Of a DNA stretch of 41,914 nucleotides, positions 28,183 to 37,923 are shown piece after piece (positions within the stretch are counted from its first letter, which is position 1; every line of letters begins with the position of its first letter). This DNA is from a virus. Where the stretch lies: the IMG/VR virus record IMGVR_UViG_3300041409_000068, positions 1 to 41,914 of that record; one strand, written 5' to 3'. The notes beneath the pieces were generated by a model. That model was not told the origin of the DNA. It searched no databases and saw only the letters and a list, made by a program, of their open reading frames with translations. Position numbers and translations under genes: made by a program.

Positions 28183-29208
28183 ATGACATACGACCGCAAA
28201 GTATTCCGCGCATCACATGACGCCGTCGGCGCGCCGGGCGATACGGCGGCCACCGATTCAACGTCGGACTGGACGCAGGTCTCTCTGCTCAAGGGGCTGT
28301 ATCAACTCCTCGGCGTCACCGGCATTACGGTCAGCGGTGGCACGCTGGCGACGTCCGCCAAACAGGACACCGGCAACACCACCCTGGCCGCGATCGACGG
28401 CCATGTCGACGGGTTGGAAGCGCTGGGCACTGCTGGTAATGCCTCGCTCGCGTCGATCGACACCAAGCTCACCAGCATCAACTTCAATACCGACACCCTC
28501 GAAACCGCGCTCGGCATCACCACCGAAACCGCGCCAGCTTCGGACACGGCATCGTCCGGTCTCAACGGTCGACTGCAGCGGGTCGCGCAGCGGCTGACCT
28601 CACTGATCGCTCAGATCCCGGCAACCCTCGGCGTCAAGGCCCGAACTGCCTCGCTATCGGTCGCGATGGCCACCGAGGATGCCGCGCTCTTTCCGGCGTC
28701 GCTCGGTGCCAAGGCGGCCGCCTCGTCATTCGCCGTTACCCAGTCCACCGAGGATGCCGCACAACTCGGCTCGTTGACGGAAACTGCCCCGGCATCGGAT
28801 ACTGCATCAAGCGGACTGAATGGCCGGTTGCAGCGCATCGCCCAGCGCCTGACGACGCTGATCGGCACCACGCTGACAACCCAGCTCGCCGCCGCCACCA
28901 ACGCCGTCACCACGGCCTACGCCACCAACCTCGTTGTCAAGGCTTCGGCCGGCACGCTCTATGGGCTGTCCGGTTACAACAGCAAGACGTCCGCGCAGTT
29001 CATCCAAATCCATGACGCCACTTCGCTGCCGGCGGACACGGCGGTGCCGAAGGTCCTTTTCCTGGTGCAGGCATCCTCGCCGTTCTCAATCGATTTCGGC
29101 GCGCGCGGCCGGGCGTTCGCCACAGGCATCACTGTCTGCAATTCGTCCACCGGTCCGACCAAGACCATCGGCAGTGCCGATATCTGGGTCGACGCGCAAT
29201 ATACATGA
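28183..29208 (+). CDS. Virion structural protein with internal duplication (341 aa)
   Basis: The protein begins [20 protein letters not shown]. It carries two near-identical 29-residue blocks ([20 protein letters not shown] and following AQRLTxLI) at about 114-142 and 199-227. Its C-terminal ~85 residues include [40 protein letters not shown] and [20 protein letters not shown], a beta-sandwich domain common in phage head or appendage proteins. It is likely a fibrous or decoration protein. No ribosome binding site is evident. Confidence 0.75.
   Translation: MTYDRKVFRASHDAVGAPGDTAATDSTSDWTQVSLLKGLYQLLGVTGITVSGGTLATSAKQDTGNTTLAAIDGHVDGLEALGTAGNASLASIDTKLTSINFNTDTLETALGITTETAPASDTASSGLNGRLQRVAQRLTSLIAQIPATLGVKARTASLSVAMATEDAALFPASLGAKAAASSFAVTQSTEDAAQLGSLTETAPASDTASSGLNGRLQRIAQRLTTLIGTTLTTQLAAATNAVTTAYATNLVVKASAGTLYGLSGYNSKTSAQFIQIHDATSLPADTAVPKVLFLVQASSPFSIDFGARGRAFATGITVCNSSTGPTKTIGSADIWVDAQYT
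28522..28608 (+). repeat. Internal coding repeat, copy 1 (87 bases)
   Basis: It encodes [20 protein letters not shown] and following residues. Copy 2 at 28777-28863 is nearly identical as protein, with many synonymous base changes. Confidence 0.8.
28777..28863 (+). repeat. Internal coding repeat, copy 2 (87 bases)
   Basis: The offset from copy 1 is 255 bases (85 codons), so the frame is kept. Only a few residues differ (for example V/I and S/T). Confidence 0.8.
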
Positions 29209-29218
29209 TGAGGCGTCC

Positions 29219-29665
29219 ATGGCAGTTTTAGGCGGCGGCTCGCTGAGCTATGCGGAGGGCTCGTGGACGCCCGATTTCACTTTCACCACGCCGGGCAACC
29301 TGGCCAAGACGCTCTCTACGCAGGCGGGCTACTATATCAAAATCGGAAAACTCGTCACTGTTACCTTTAATCTTGTGGCATCTGCCTTCACGCACACAAC
29401 GGCGTCTGGCGATCTGACGATGACTGGGCTGCCTTTCACCGCACAGAACGTATCCAATGACCGCTGGCGCGGGACGATGCAGTTTCAGGGCGTCACGAAA
29501 GCTGGCTATACCAACTTCACTGTAGGCCCGATAGCCAACACGACGACGGCGACGTTCATTGCATCCGGCTCGGGACAGGCGGTCGCAACAGTCACGGCGG
29601 CGGATATGCCGACCGGCGGCACGGTAGTTATACAGGGCTCCGTTTCGTATGTTGCTACTACCTGA
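29219..29665 (+). CDS. Small structural/appendage-like protein (148 aa)
   Basis: ATG at 29219 gives MAVLGGGSLSYAEGSWTPDF. TFTTPGNLAKTLSTQAGYYI, KIGKLVTVTFNLVASAFTHT and GDLTMTGLPFTAQN form an all-beta pattern like the receptor-binding or tail-fibre accessory modules of many phages and prophages. It lies between the repeat-bearing structural protein and the tail tubular genes. Codon use is more mixed than that of the neighbours, as expected for a frequently exchanged appendage gene. Confidence 0.65.
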   Translation: MAVLGGGSLSYAEGSWTPDFTFTTPGNLAKTLSTQAGYYIKIGKLVTVTFNLVASAFTHTTASGDLTMTGLPFTAQNVSNDRWRGTMQFQGVTKAGYTNFTVGPIANTTTATFIASGSGQAVATVTAADMPTGGTVVIQGSVSYVATT

Positions 29666-29699
29666 CGCCGGGTCGCTCGGTCTCACTGTTTGATCAAGC

Positions 29700-29709
29700 C
29701 CGTGCGTTG
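29700..29709 (+). promoter_or_regulatory. Repeated late-region motif, copy 6
   Basis: CCGTGCGTTG starts 42 bases before the ATG at 29742. CCGTGCG (29700-29706) could pair with CGCACGG at 29729-29735. Confidence 0.6.
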
Positions 29710-29741
29710 TCGGGTCCGGCCGGTCCGCCGCACGGTCCGGT

Positions 29742-30362
29742 ATGGCCATCTCAGACTTCACCGTCATCAACGCCGCAGCCACCCGGACCGGGAATATCCC
29801 GGTGACCTCGCTTGCCAGTGACGGCGGCCCCGTCGCCCAGATCGCGCTCTCCAATTACGAGGACGCGGTCAAGACCGAGCTGGCGCTGTACCCGTGGAAG
29901 CGGGCCACCAAGATCGTGCAGATCGACCGGCTCGACCCCAACACCATGGGCGATCCGCCGGAGCCGTGGACCGCGGCCTATCAGTTACCCACCGACCTGA
30001 TCGAAATCCGCACCGTGAAGGTGTCGGGCTATCCGATCGATTACGAGGTCCACAGCACCAAGATCCTGTGCGACGCATCCGAGACCGACGAGGTGATCCT
30101 GCATTACATCTGGCGGGTGCCGGAATCGCAGTGGCCGGCATGGTTCCGCGAGGGAATGATCCGCCGGCTGGAGGCCATTTTCCTGCGAGGCATCGGCGAG
30201 CGAGCGACCGAGGCCCGCGCCCGGGACAAGGCTGCCGACGATTCCTTCGCGCTCGCCCGCAACCGGGACAGCCAATCGCAGACGCCGCGCGATCCGACGA
30301 CCTCGCCGACGCTCGCCGCCCGCGGCGGCGCGTCAACTTACTCGCGAACTTTCCCGCGCTGA
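29742..30362 (+). CDS. Tail tubular protein A (gp11-like)
   Basis: The 206-residue product matches T7 gp11-type tail tubular protein A: SDFTVINAAATRTGNIPVTS, then IALSNYEDAVKTELALYPWK, PWTAAYQLPTDLIEIRTVKV and EVILHYIWRVPESQWPAWF, with a helical C-terminal segment. Together with protein B it builds the short tail tube below the connector. The next gene starts after a GAGGTGA site 8 bases on. Confidence 0.88.
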   Translation: MAISDFTVINAAATRTGNIPVTSLASDGGPVAQIALSNYEDAVKTELALYPWKRATKIVQIDRLDPNTMGDPPEPWTAAYQLPTDLIEIRTVKVSGYPIDYEVHSTKILCDASETDEVILHYIWRVPESQWPAWFREGMIRRLEAIFLRGIGERATEARARDKAADDSFALARNRDSQSQTPRDPTTSPTLAARGGASTYSRTFPR

Positions 30363-30370
30363 GGTGACCC

Positions 30371-32491
30371 ATGGCGCGGCGCAAAACCCTGCAGACCAGC
30401 TTCGCGGCGGGAGAGCTCGCGCCCGAAGTGGCGATGCGACAGGACACCGACCAGTACCAGAACGGCGCCGCATCGCTGCTTAACCGGCGGATGCTGATCG
30501 GCGGGGGGCATGTGCGCCGTCCGGGCTCATGGCTCGAGGCGGTACTCGGCACCGATCCGATCATCACGGAATTCATCGTCAACCAGACCACGCAATACAT
30601 CCTGTCGTTCACCGCAGGCGCGATGCACGCCTATGTCAGGGACACCACCACCGGCCATCTGACCGCGGCGGGCTCGATCACCGGTGCGCCATGGAGCGGG
30701 ACGATCTACAAGGAGATGGACTGGGTCCAGCGCGGCAACGTGATTTTCCTGGCTCATGCCTCGATGATCACCCAGCGGATCGAGCGCACCGGCGCGGCGA
30801 CGTGGTCGCGCGCCAATTTTGCATTCTCGGTCGGCGCGGCCTCCAGGCCCGAACAGCCCTATCTCAAGGTGGCGTCGCCCGCCATCACGCTGCGGCCGTC
30901 GGCGCTGACCGGGTCGGTCACGCTGCTGGCGTCGGCCGCGGTGTTCGTGGCCGGACACGTCGGCCAGTATATCCGCTATCTCGGCAAGGCGATGTTGATC
31001 ACCGCGGTCACCGACACGACGCACGCCACCGCGACCGTGATCGAAACCCTGCCGACCACGCAAACCCTGACCGTGACGAGTTCGGCCAGCTTCGCAACCA
31101 GCGAGTCCGTCGCTGGCGTCACGTCGGGGGCAAAGGGCTTCGTCACCGGTATTCCGGATGCGACCCATCTCACAGTCGTGGTATCCGAGGGCCTGATCCC
31201 GTTCGCGGTCGAAAATATCGTCGGCCCCAATGCCGTGACGGCGATCTCCGCTGTGGCAACAGCCACGCCGGCGGCGGTGGCCGACTGGGACGAGCAGATT
31301 TTCGGGCCGGTCTATGGCTATCCCGCCTGCATCGAGCTGCACCGCAACCGGCTGGTGTTCGGCGGCCACCCGGCGGCGCCGGACTACATGATCGCTTCCG
31401 TGATCGACGATCTTTATAATTTCAACGTCGGCACCGGCGGCGACGCGGACGCAATCATCGAGTCCATCGGCGACGCCGGCGCATCGAAAATCCTGCAATT
31501 CTCGTCCGCCGAGCAGCTGCTGGTGCTGACCGATCGCGGGCCGTATTACGTGCCGGAAGGACAGAACGCGCCATTCCGCCCGTCGTCGATCTCGTTTCTG
31601 CCGTTCGGCTCGCCTTGGCCGATCAACGCCACCGCTCAGGTGCAGGCGTTCGACTCCGGCGCCGTGATGGTGTCGGGTTCGCTGATCATCAAGGCGCGGC
31701 AGACCGGCAACGTGACCGCGACATGGGACGCTGACGAGGTGTCGCTGCTGGCCCCGCATCTGATCGAGACCCCGGACCGCATCGCCGTCACCAGCAACTT
31801 CGCCGGCAACCCGGAGCGCTATGCCGTGTTCCGCAATTCGGACGGCACGCTGGCGGTCCTGCAGCTGGTCGAGGTGCAGAAAATCCGCAACTTCACGCCA
31901 TGGACGACGGACGGAACGTATCTGTCGGTCGCGTCGATCTCGGGCGATCTCTACGCGGCGGTGCAGCGCGAATTCGGCGGCACCACCCACTACTATCTCG
32001 AATTGTTCGATCAGGAACTGACGCTGGATTGCGCGACGCAGTTCGCCACCAAGACCGCGATGGACGCCGGCGTGACCGCGATCTACTCGACGCAGGACGT
32101 CAACGTGGTGACGCCGGACTATCACCTCGGCGTATGGCCGCTCACGATCCGCACCGTCCCGGATGGCCCGTTCACGGTCGGGCTGTACTACACCTCGGTG
32201 ACGCGGATCCTGCCGCCCATCATCGCCGGCCCCGAAGGGCCGATGGCCGGTGACCTGATGCGGATCCTCGAATGCTATGTGCACGTCCTGACCTCGGCCC
32301 GGTTCAGCGCCAACGGCTACACGCTGTCGGCTTACCAATTATCCGAGGACGTGTCGGAGCCGCCGCCGCTCAAGAACGGCCCGCAGCGCTTTCAGTTCAT
32401 GGGGTGGGAGCGCGAACCGACGGTGACGATCACCCAGGCCGATCCGCTCCCCCTGAAGATACTCGCAATCAAAACAACGGTGGCCTTTTAG
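30371..32491 (+). CDS. Tail tubular protein B (gp12-like)
   Basis: The 706-residue product is of the podovirus gp12 type: MARRKTLQTSFAAGELAPEV, RQDTDQYQNGAASLLNRRML, GGHVRRPGSWLEAVLG at the start, a PAAVADWDEQIFGPVYGYPA segment, then RLVFGGHPAAPDYMIASVID and a long beta-propeller-like body including LLVLTDRGPYYVPEG. It forms the distal tail hub or nozzle. It is followed without gap by the internal virion protein genes. Confidence 0.9.
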   Translation: MARRKTLQTSFAAGELAPEVAMRQDTDQYQNGAASLLNRRMLIGGGHVRRPGSWLEAVLGTDPIITEFIVNQTTQYILSFTAGAMHAYVRDTTTGHLTAAGSITGAPWSGTIYKEMDWVQRGNVIFLAHASMITQRIERTGAATWSRANFAFSVGAASRPEQPYLKVASPAITLRPSALTGSVTLLASAAVFVAGHVGQYIRYLGKAMLITAVTDTTHATATVIETLPTTQTLTVTSSASFATSESVAGVTSGAKGFVTGIPDATHLTVVVSEGLIPFAVENIVGPNAVTAISAVATATPAAVADWDEQIFGPVYGYPACIELHRNRLVFGGHPAAPDYMIASVIDDLYNFNVGTGGDADAIIESIGDAGASKILQFSSAEQLLVLTDRGPYYVPEGQNAPFRPSSISFLPFGSPWPINATAQVQAFDSGAVMVSGSLIIKARQTGNVTATWDADEVSLLAPHLIETPDRIAVTSNFAGNPERYAVFRNSDGTLAVLQLVEVQKIRNFTPWTTDGTYLSVASISGDLYAAVQREFGGTTHYYLELFDQELTLDCATQFATKTAMDAGVTAIYSTQDVNVVTPDYHLGVWPLTIRTVPDGPFTVGLYYTSVTRILPPIIAGPEGPMAGDLMRILECYVHVLTSARFSANGYTLSAYQLSEDVSEPPPLKNGPQRFQFMGWEREPTVTITQADPLPLKILAIKTTVAF

Positions 32492-32968
32492 ATGTCAGGA
32501 CTTGAGCCCCTTGCGATGGTCGCTTTGATCGGCGGCACCGCGGCATCCGCCGGCAGCCAGATGATGGCCGCTGGCGAAAAGTCGGCGGCGGCGCAGTTCG
32601 AGTCGCAGCAATACGAGCAGCAGGCCCAGGCCGCCCGCACCGCCGCGGTGCAGGACGAGGCCGCGCGCCGCCGCGACCTGACGTCGAACCTCGAAACCAT
32701 CCAGGCCATCCGAGCCGGCCGCGGCGTCGGCTCGGGCTCGCCGACCGCGATGGCGATCTACGACAACATCACCGACCGGTCGGAAGACGACATCGCGACG
32801 TCGAAAGCGAACTTCGCCGCCAAGGCCGATCTGTCGCGACGGGCCTCGATCCTGTCGGAGCGCAAGTCGTCGACCTCGCTGCTGGCCGGGGCGCTCGGGG
32901 CGGTGTCCACGGTGGGGAGTGCCGGCTTCCGGGCCGCCACGCCGTACCAGTCGACCCGGGGGACATAG
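32492..32968 (+). CDS. Internal virion protein, gp14-like
   Basis: The 158-residue product has a hydrophobic Gly/Ala N terminus (PLAMVALIGGTAASAGSQMM), a long charged helix (FESQQYEQQAQAARTAAVQD, EAARRRDLTSNLETIQAIRA) and a C-terminal Ala/Gly part. This is the layout of T7 gp14-type proteins, ejected with the DNA to form a channel in the outer membrane. The order before two larger internal proteins matches T7 (14, 15, 16). Confidence 0.85.
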   Translation: MSGLEPLAMVALIGGTAASAGSQMMAAGEKSAAAQFESQQYEQQAQAARTAAVQDEAARRRDLTSNLETIQAIRAGRGVGSGSPTAMAIYDNITDRSEDDIATSKANFAAKADLSRRASILSERKSSTSLLAGALGAVSTVGSAGFRAATPYQSTRGT

Positions 32969-32971
32969 CAC

Positions 32972-35824
32972 ATGGCAACCGGAACAGGACTGCCAGCCCC
33001 GCAGAGCGGCGGCCCGGTGCTCGCACAGGCGGCGGGCGGCGTGTCCGCCGACGCGCTGTTCAATGCGCAGTCGTGGACGCAGATCGCGGGCGCGGGCGAG
33101 CAGCTGGCGAAGGCCGGCGGCGACTATCTCAAGGTCGCCGAGCACAAGGCCCAGGTCGGCTATCTCAGCGATCAGGATGTCGAAATCCAGCGCAAGCAGA
33201 TCGAGTACCGCAACACCCACGCCAACGATCCGGCCGGCTTTGACGCGGCATGGAACGGCTATGCCGAGGGCAAGCTGTCGACCGCCGAGCCGTGGGCGAT
33301 CAACCATATCCGCGCCAAGCTCGGCGCATCCGGCAACGGCGCCTATTCCGCGATCCTGAACGAAACCCGGGTCCAGACCGAGAGGAAGGCCGAACTGAGC
33401 TGGAGCACGCTGCACGACATGGCGGCGCAGGACGTGCAGTCGGCGGCGATGGCGGGCACGCTCAATACGCCGGAAGGCCAGCTCAAGGTCGAGAAATACC
33501 GCGGCGTGGTCGCCACCGGCGTCACCAGCCAGTTCATCGTGCCGGAGGTCGCCGAGCAGCGCGTCGCCACGCTGGAATCTGTGGCAACGGTCTACGCCGC
33601 ACGCGCCGGCATCAAGAGCACCTTCGACGCCGATGGCCCGATCGCCGCGGTCAAACAGATCGACGAGATCGCCCGCGACGAAAAGCTGCGGTTGTCGCCG
33701 GAGCAGCGGCTGTCGCTGGGGGCCAAGCTGCGCGCGGACGTGCATGCGTGGGACGCCGAGCGAACGCAGAACCTGTCCACGGTCGATCTGGAATCGAAGT
33801 CGCTGCTGCAGGCCAAGCAGGGCGGCATCCCGATCCCGCAGACCCGCATCGACGAGGTGGTCAGCCGCTACAAGCGGTTCGGCGGCCAGGCGCAGGCCGC
33901 GTCCTTCCTCGCCGACGTGCAGCATTCCGAGGATATGTCGTTCCTGTCCCGCGCGCCGCTGGCGCAGTCGGCGGCGTGGATCGAAGAATACAAGACCTCG
34001 CGCGGGTTCTCGACCGCGGTCAACACCGCAATTCCGGCGGAAGGTCGCGCGCTGCTGGACCGGATCGCCGGTCCGGAATCCGGCGGACGATACGACGTCC
34101 GATATGGCGGCCAGCGCTTTCAGAACTTCGCCGATCACCCGCGCGTGGCCGAGCCGATCACCAGCGGCCCCGACGTCGGCAAGACCTCCAGCGCCGCCGG
34201 CCGCTATCAGTTCATCGGCTCGACCTGGGACGACCAGGCCAAGAAACTCGGGCTGACGAACTTCTCGCCCGCCAATCAGGATGCGGCGGCGTGGAATCTG
34301 GCGCAGGAGGAATACAAGTCCAAGACGGGCAAAGACCTCCTGACGGTGCTCCGGTCCGACGACAAAGCCGCAATCGCTGAGGTGCCGCGCACCCTGTCCG
34401 GCCAGTGGTCGTCGCTGCCCGGCGGCCGGCAGCCAGCGGCAGTCGCGGTCCCCGCCACTCCGAGCGACGTCGCCCATATCGGCAAGGCCAATCAGCTGGT
34501 CGCCAAGCGGGTCAGCGACGAGGCCGACGGCATCATCAAGGGCATGGCCGACAAGGACAACCCGGTGCTGCCGACCGAGCAGCGCATCAACGACCTGCTG
34601 ACCGCGGCGTCGGCAACCAACATGCCGGAGGTGCTGCAGCGGGTTTCGCAGGCGGCCGCGGAATACCAATTCCGCCGCCAGTTCGGCCGCGCACCGGAGC
34701 CGCAGGAGACCGCCTATGTCACCGACCTGCAGCGCCGCGCCGCCACCGAGGGCCTGAGCGCCACCGATGCGCGCCGGCTCGAGATCGCGACCGAAACCCG
34801 TGACCGCACTGCCAAGGCGCTGGCCGACGACCCGCTCGACCACACCGTCGCCGCGCTGGCCGAAACCGCCGGGATGCCGCCGCCGGCGCCGCTCAACATC
34901 GGCAACCCCGTGGCGTTCCGCGGTGGCCTGGCCGCGCGGGCGCAATGGGCCGAAACCGGGACGCGCACCTTCGAGACCGGCCCGATGCCGGCGCTGACCA
35001 CCGCCGAGGCCACCCAGGTCCGCGCGGCGCTGGATGCCGCCGACCCCGCCGGCAAGGCCCGCATCTATGGTGACATCGTCGCGACAACGTCCGGCGGCAC
35101 CCGCGCGGCGACGCTGGCCAAGATCGCCGGCAACGGCGGCGCCAACGGCATGGTCGAGGCATTTGCCGGAGGGATGTTCGGCATGGACCCGGCGGTCGGG
35201 GAAAGCATCATCCGCGGGCAGGGCGCGCTCAAACTCAAGGACGCCTACAACCCGATGAAGGACGGCAACAAGGAAAACTCGTCGGCCGCGATCGACAAGT
35301 ATTTCCCGGCCGGCGCGTTCACGCTGGCAGCGCGCACCGATCCGCAGGGCGCCTATGCGGTGATGCGCGGGGCCATCGTCGCCCGCGTCGCCGACATCGC
35401 CGCGACCGATCCCAATTTCGACGGCAAGTTCACCGACGCCATGTTCGAGCGCGCGGCCAATGACGTGACCGGCGGGGTGGTGCGCCACAACGGCGGCAGC
35501 CTGATCTCGCCCGCGCGCGGCATGACCCAGCGCGGCTTCGACGCCAAGATGGCGGGCCTGACCGACGGCGACGTGCAGGGCGTCATGACCCAGAGCGGCA
35601 CGCCGATCACCGCCGATTACGTCCGCAACAACGCGCAACTGGAGAGCCTGTCGGACGGCCGCTATCTGGTCCGGCTCGGCCGGGATCCGGAGCGGCCGAT
35701 CTATGCGTTCCGGGACGTCGGCGCCAACGTGCCGAACCGGTTGCGGCCCTTCATCCTCGATCTGCGCAACGTCACGCCGGCGACCCCCGCGATCGATCCG
35801 ACCCATGCCGGACCGCTGCCATGA
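32972..35824 (+). CDS. Internal virion protein with GH104-like murein-degrading domain
   Basis: The 950-residue protein has long helical N- and C-terminal parts. Residues ~358-475 form a lambda-R-type (GH104) transglycosylase-like domain: RALLDRIAGPESGGRYDVRY with probable catalytic E369, QNFADHPRVAEPI, TSSAAGRYQFIGSTWDDQAK and FSPANQDAAAWNLAQEEY. It probably locally opens the peptidoglycan while DNA enters, like the lytic domain of T7 gp16. The domain is central here rather than at the N terminus. No separate endolysin or holin is visible in this window. Confidence 0.88.
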   Translation: MATGTGLPAPQSGGPVLAQAAGGVSADALFNAQSWTQIAGAGEQLAKAGGDYLKVAEHKAQVGYLSDQDVEIQRKQIEYRNTHANDPAGFDAAWNGYAEGKLSTAEPWAINHIRAKLGASGNGAYSAILNETRVQTERKAELSWSTLHDMAAQDVQSAAMAGTLNTPEGQLKVEKYRGVVATGVTSQFIVPEVAEQRVATLESVATVYAARAGIKSTFDADGPIAAVKQIDEIARDEKLRLSPEQRLSLGAKLRADVHAWDAERTQNLSTVDLESKSLLQAKQGGIPIPQTRIDEVVSRYKRFGGQAQAASFLADVQHSEDMSFLSRAPLAQSAAWIEEYKTSRGFSTAVNTAIPAEGRALLDRIAGPESGGRYDVRYGGQRFQNFADHPRVAEPITSGPDVGKTSSAAGRYQFIGSTWDDQAKKLGLTNFSPANQDAAAWNLAQEEYKSKTGKDLLTVLRSDDKAAIAEVPRTLSGQWSSLPGGRQPAAVAVPATPSDVAHIGKANQLVAKRVSDEADGIIKGMADKDNPVLPTEQRINDLLTAASATNMPEVLQRVSQAAAEYQFRRQFGRAPEPQETAYVTDLQRRAATEGLSATDARRLEIATETRDRTAKALADDPLDHTVAALAETAGMPPPAPLNIGNPVAFRGGLAARAQWAETGTRTFETGPMPALTTAEATQVRAALDAADPAGKARIYGDIVATTSGGTRAATLAKIAGNGGANGMVEAFAGGMFGMDPAVGESIIRGQGALKLKDAYNPMKDGNKENSSAAIDKYFPAGAFTLAARTDPQGAYAVMRGAIVARVADIAATDPNFDGKFTDAMFERAANDVTGGVVRHNGGSLISPARGMTQRGFDAKMAGLTDGDVQGVMTQSGTPITADYVRNNAQLESLSDGRYLVRLGRDPERPIYAFRDVGANVPNRLRPFILDLRNVTPATPAIDPTHAGPLP

Positions 35825-37881
35825 GCCTCGACCTGTTCGCCAGCAACATCGACGACGCCGTGGCCTACGCGGGGCGGGTATCCGCGCCCGAACTGCCCTC
35901 GACCTTCTCCGACAATTTCAACGAGGCGTGGAACAAGGGCTATCTGACGGGGCAGTCGATCTCGGGCGAAATCCGCAAGACCACGGCCCGCCAGCGGTTC
36001 GTCGACGACGCCATCGCCAAGACTGGCGATCGATCCTTCGAGCAATCGGCCGAAGGCGGCGGCTTCGATGTCGCGGGCTTCAACGCCAAGGTGGCGAAGC
36101 ACCGGGCAGAGCGGCCGGACCTCGATATCCAGCCGATGTCGGATGAGGCGATCCAGACCCGCGCGGACGAGATCGGCAAGACGCAACTGGCGGACAGCGA
36201 GGCGTTCGGCCGCCGCGAGCGCACCACAGGCGGCACGGTCGGCTCGTTCCTCGGCACCGCCGGCGCGATGCTGACCGACCCCGTCAACCTGATCGCCTTC
36301 CCGCTGGCGGCTCCGGAGTCGCTCGGCATTCTCGGCACTGCGATGGCATGGGGCGCGATCGGCGCAGGATCGCAGACCGCCATTGAGGCCCTGAACGCGA
36401 CCAGCATGGAGCGCATCAAGCCCGGCTACGGCGCATCGAGCGAGCCGGTGGAGAACATCCTTGAGGCCGGCCTCGCCGGTGGCGTGCTCGGCGGCGGGAT
36501 CAAGGGCCTGTCGAGCCTGTGGACCCGCGCCAAATCCGGCTCATGGCCCCGCACCGTCCGCGACGCCGGCAACGTGATCGAGAGCGAGGCGCAGATCGCC
36601 ACCACGAATCCGCTGCCTGGCGTCGAAGGCGAGGCCACCCACCGCACCGCGATCAGCAAGGCCATCGACGACATCGCCAACGGTCGGCCGGTCGACGTGG
36701 ATGGCATCGTGCCGCCGCAGATGGCTTCGAGCATCGAGGCGTGGCATGGATCGCCGCATGACTTCGATGCGTTCGATGTTTCGAAAATCGGCACCGGCGA
36801 GGGCGCGCAGGCGTATGGGCACGGGCTCTATTTTGCCGAGGCCGAGGGCACCGCCAAATCCTACAAGGACGCCTATGTGCCATACCGCACGCCGGTTGAT
36901 GCGCAAAAGTACGGCCTTGCCGATGCCGACGCCGCCCGCATTTCGTCGGACTTTATGCACTTCCGGATGAACAAAAGCGTCGAGGCCATCGACGATGAGA
37001 TCGCTTCGCGGATACAGCACCCTCGCGTCGGAGCGAACGCACTGGCGCTGGACATTTTGCAGGGGCCGAAGCCAGAGGGAAACATTTACAAGGTCAAGAT
37101 CACCGCGAACAAGGACCACATGCTCGACTGGGACAAGCCCCTGAACGAGCAGTCACCAGAGGTCTTGGCAAGACTTCAGCCCCTGATTGACGCGAAGCTA
37201 GCAGAGTTTCAGGGCCAGCGCGGCGGCGGGCCGCTTCTCGACCCCGCAAATGACCTCACGCCGGAAGGCTACCTGCAGACAGGTGCACTCAAGGGGCAGG
37301 GCTTCTATCAGATGCTTGGGGATGGCTTGGAAAAAGCTGACGCCAGCCGCGCGCTGGCGGACGCGGGCATTCCGGGCGTGAAATATGCTGATGCCTTTTC
37401 CCGGGGAGCGGACGATGGTGGCACGCGAAACTTGGTCGTGTTCAACGACAAGGATGTGCAAATCACCCACAAAAACGGCAAGCCGGTCAGCCCGGAGATC
37501 AGGCAGGACGTTGTCGACCGGGCGGCGGGGCTGTCTCCGAAGCAGCCTGAGCTGGCGCTGGCACAGCCGGAAACCACGAAGCCTGCCGGGCCGGACACTG
37601 ATGCTGTGAAAGCGCTCGATGCCGAGTTGACCCCGCAGCGCATTGAGGAGATGCGGTCGGATGTCGACATGGCCGACACCATCTCCCGCGATCTCGACAA
37701 ACTGATGCTGGAGCGGCCGGACATGGAGGTGCCCACGGGGGTGACCGTCGACGCCGATGGCCGCACCGTGCCGACCACGCGCAAGGTGGAAAGCGTCGTC
37801 GCTGAGGCCGATGCGCGGCTGGCAGCGGCCAAGGAAATTGAGGGGTGCGTTGGTCCGTACCCGGCATCCGAAGCAGCATGA
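35821..37881 (+). CDS. Internal virion protein with ADP-ribosyltransferase (ART-PolyVal-like) domain
   Basis: The 686-residue protein has an internal-virion-type N-terminal part, with a hydrophobic region at ~138-190 (GTVGSFLGTAGAMLTDPVNL...). At ~306-550 it carries an ADP-ribosyltransferase domain resembling ART-PolyVal: EAWHGSPHDFDAFDVSKIGT (H309), GEGAQAYGHGLYFAEAEGTA (Y337), NIYKVKITANKDHMLDWDKP, and GTRNLVVFNDKDVQIT. The C-terminal part returns to virion-protein style. If ejected with the DNA it could modify a host target with ADP-ribose from NAD+. The domain's base use looks a little less GC-biased than its flanks. The catalytic glutamate cannot be assigned with certainty. The start overlaps the upstream stop by 4 bases. 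Confidence 0.75.
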   Translation: MSLDLFASNIDDAVAYAGRVSAPELPSTFSDNFNEAWNKGYLTGQSISGEIRKTTARQRFVDDAIAKTGDRSFEQSAEGGGFDVAGFNAKVAKHRAERPDLDIQPMSDEAIQTRADEIGKTQLADSEAFGRRERTTGGTVGSFLGTAGAMLTDPVNLIAFPLAAPESLGILGTAMAWGAIGAGSQTAIEALNATSMERIKPGYGASSEPVENILEAGLAGGVLGGGIKGLSSLWTRAKSGSWPRTVRDAGNVIESEAQIATTNPLPGVEGEATHRTAISKAIDDIANGRPVDVDGIVPPQMASSIEAWHGSPHDFDAFDVSKIGTGEGAQAYGHGLYFAEAEGTAKSYKDAYVPYRTPVDAQKYGLADADAARISSDFMHFRMNKSVEAIDDEIASRIQHPRVGANALALDILQGPKPEGNIYKVKITANKDHMLDWDKPLNEQSPEVLARLQPLIDAKLAEFQGQRGGGPLLDPANDLTPEGYLQTGALKGQGFYQMLGDGLEKADASRALADAGIPGVKYADAFSRGADDGGTRNLVVFNDKDVQITHKNGKPVSPEIRQDVVDRAAGLSPKQPELALAQPETTKPAGPDTDAVKALDAELTPQRIEEMRSDVDMADTISRDLDKLMLERPDMEVPTGVTVDADGRTVPTTRKVESVVAEADARLAAAKEIEGCVGPYPASEAA
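37843..37852 (+). promoter_or_regulatory. Repeated late-region motif, copy 7 (GGGTGCGTTG, inside a gene)
   Basis: The motif lies in the last codons of the upstream gene, 81 bases before the ATG at 37924. GGGT could pair with ACCC at 37859-37862. This is the weakest spacing match of the set. Confidence 0.35.
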
Positions 37882-37923
37882 TGTCGGTTTTTGTGACCAT
37901 CCAGTAGGGGCGAGAAAATCGAC

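Noticed and set aside
32495-35806. Minus-strand open frame of about 1100 codons opposite the internal virion genes
   Set aside because: It mirrors the codon structure of the GC-rich sense genes (Arg/Gly/His-rich translation with no domain), has no ribosome binding site and opposes a complete set of recognised virion genes.
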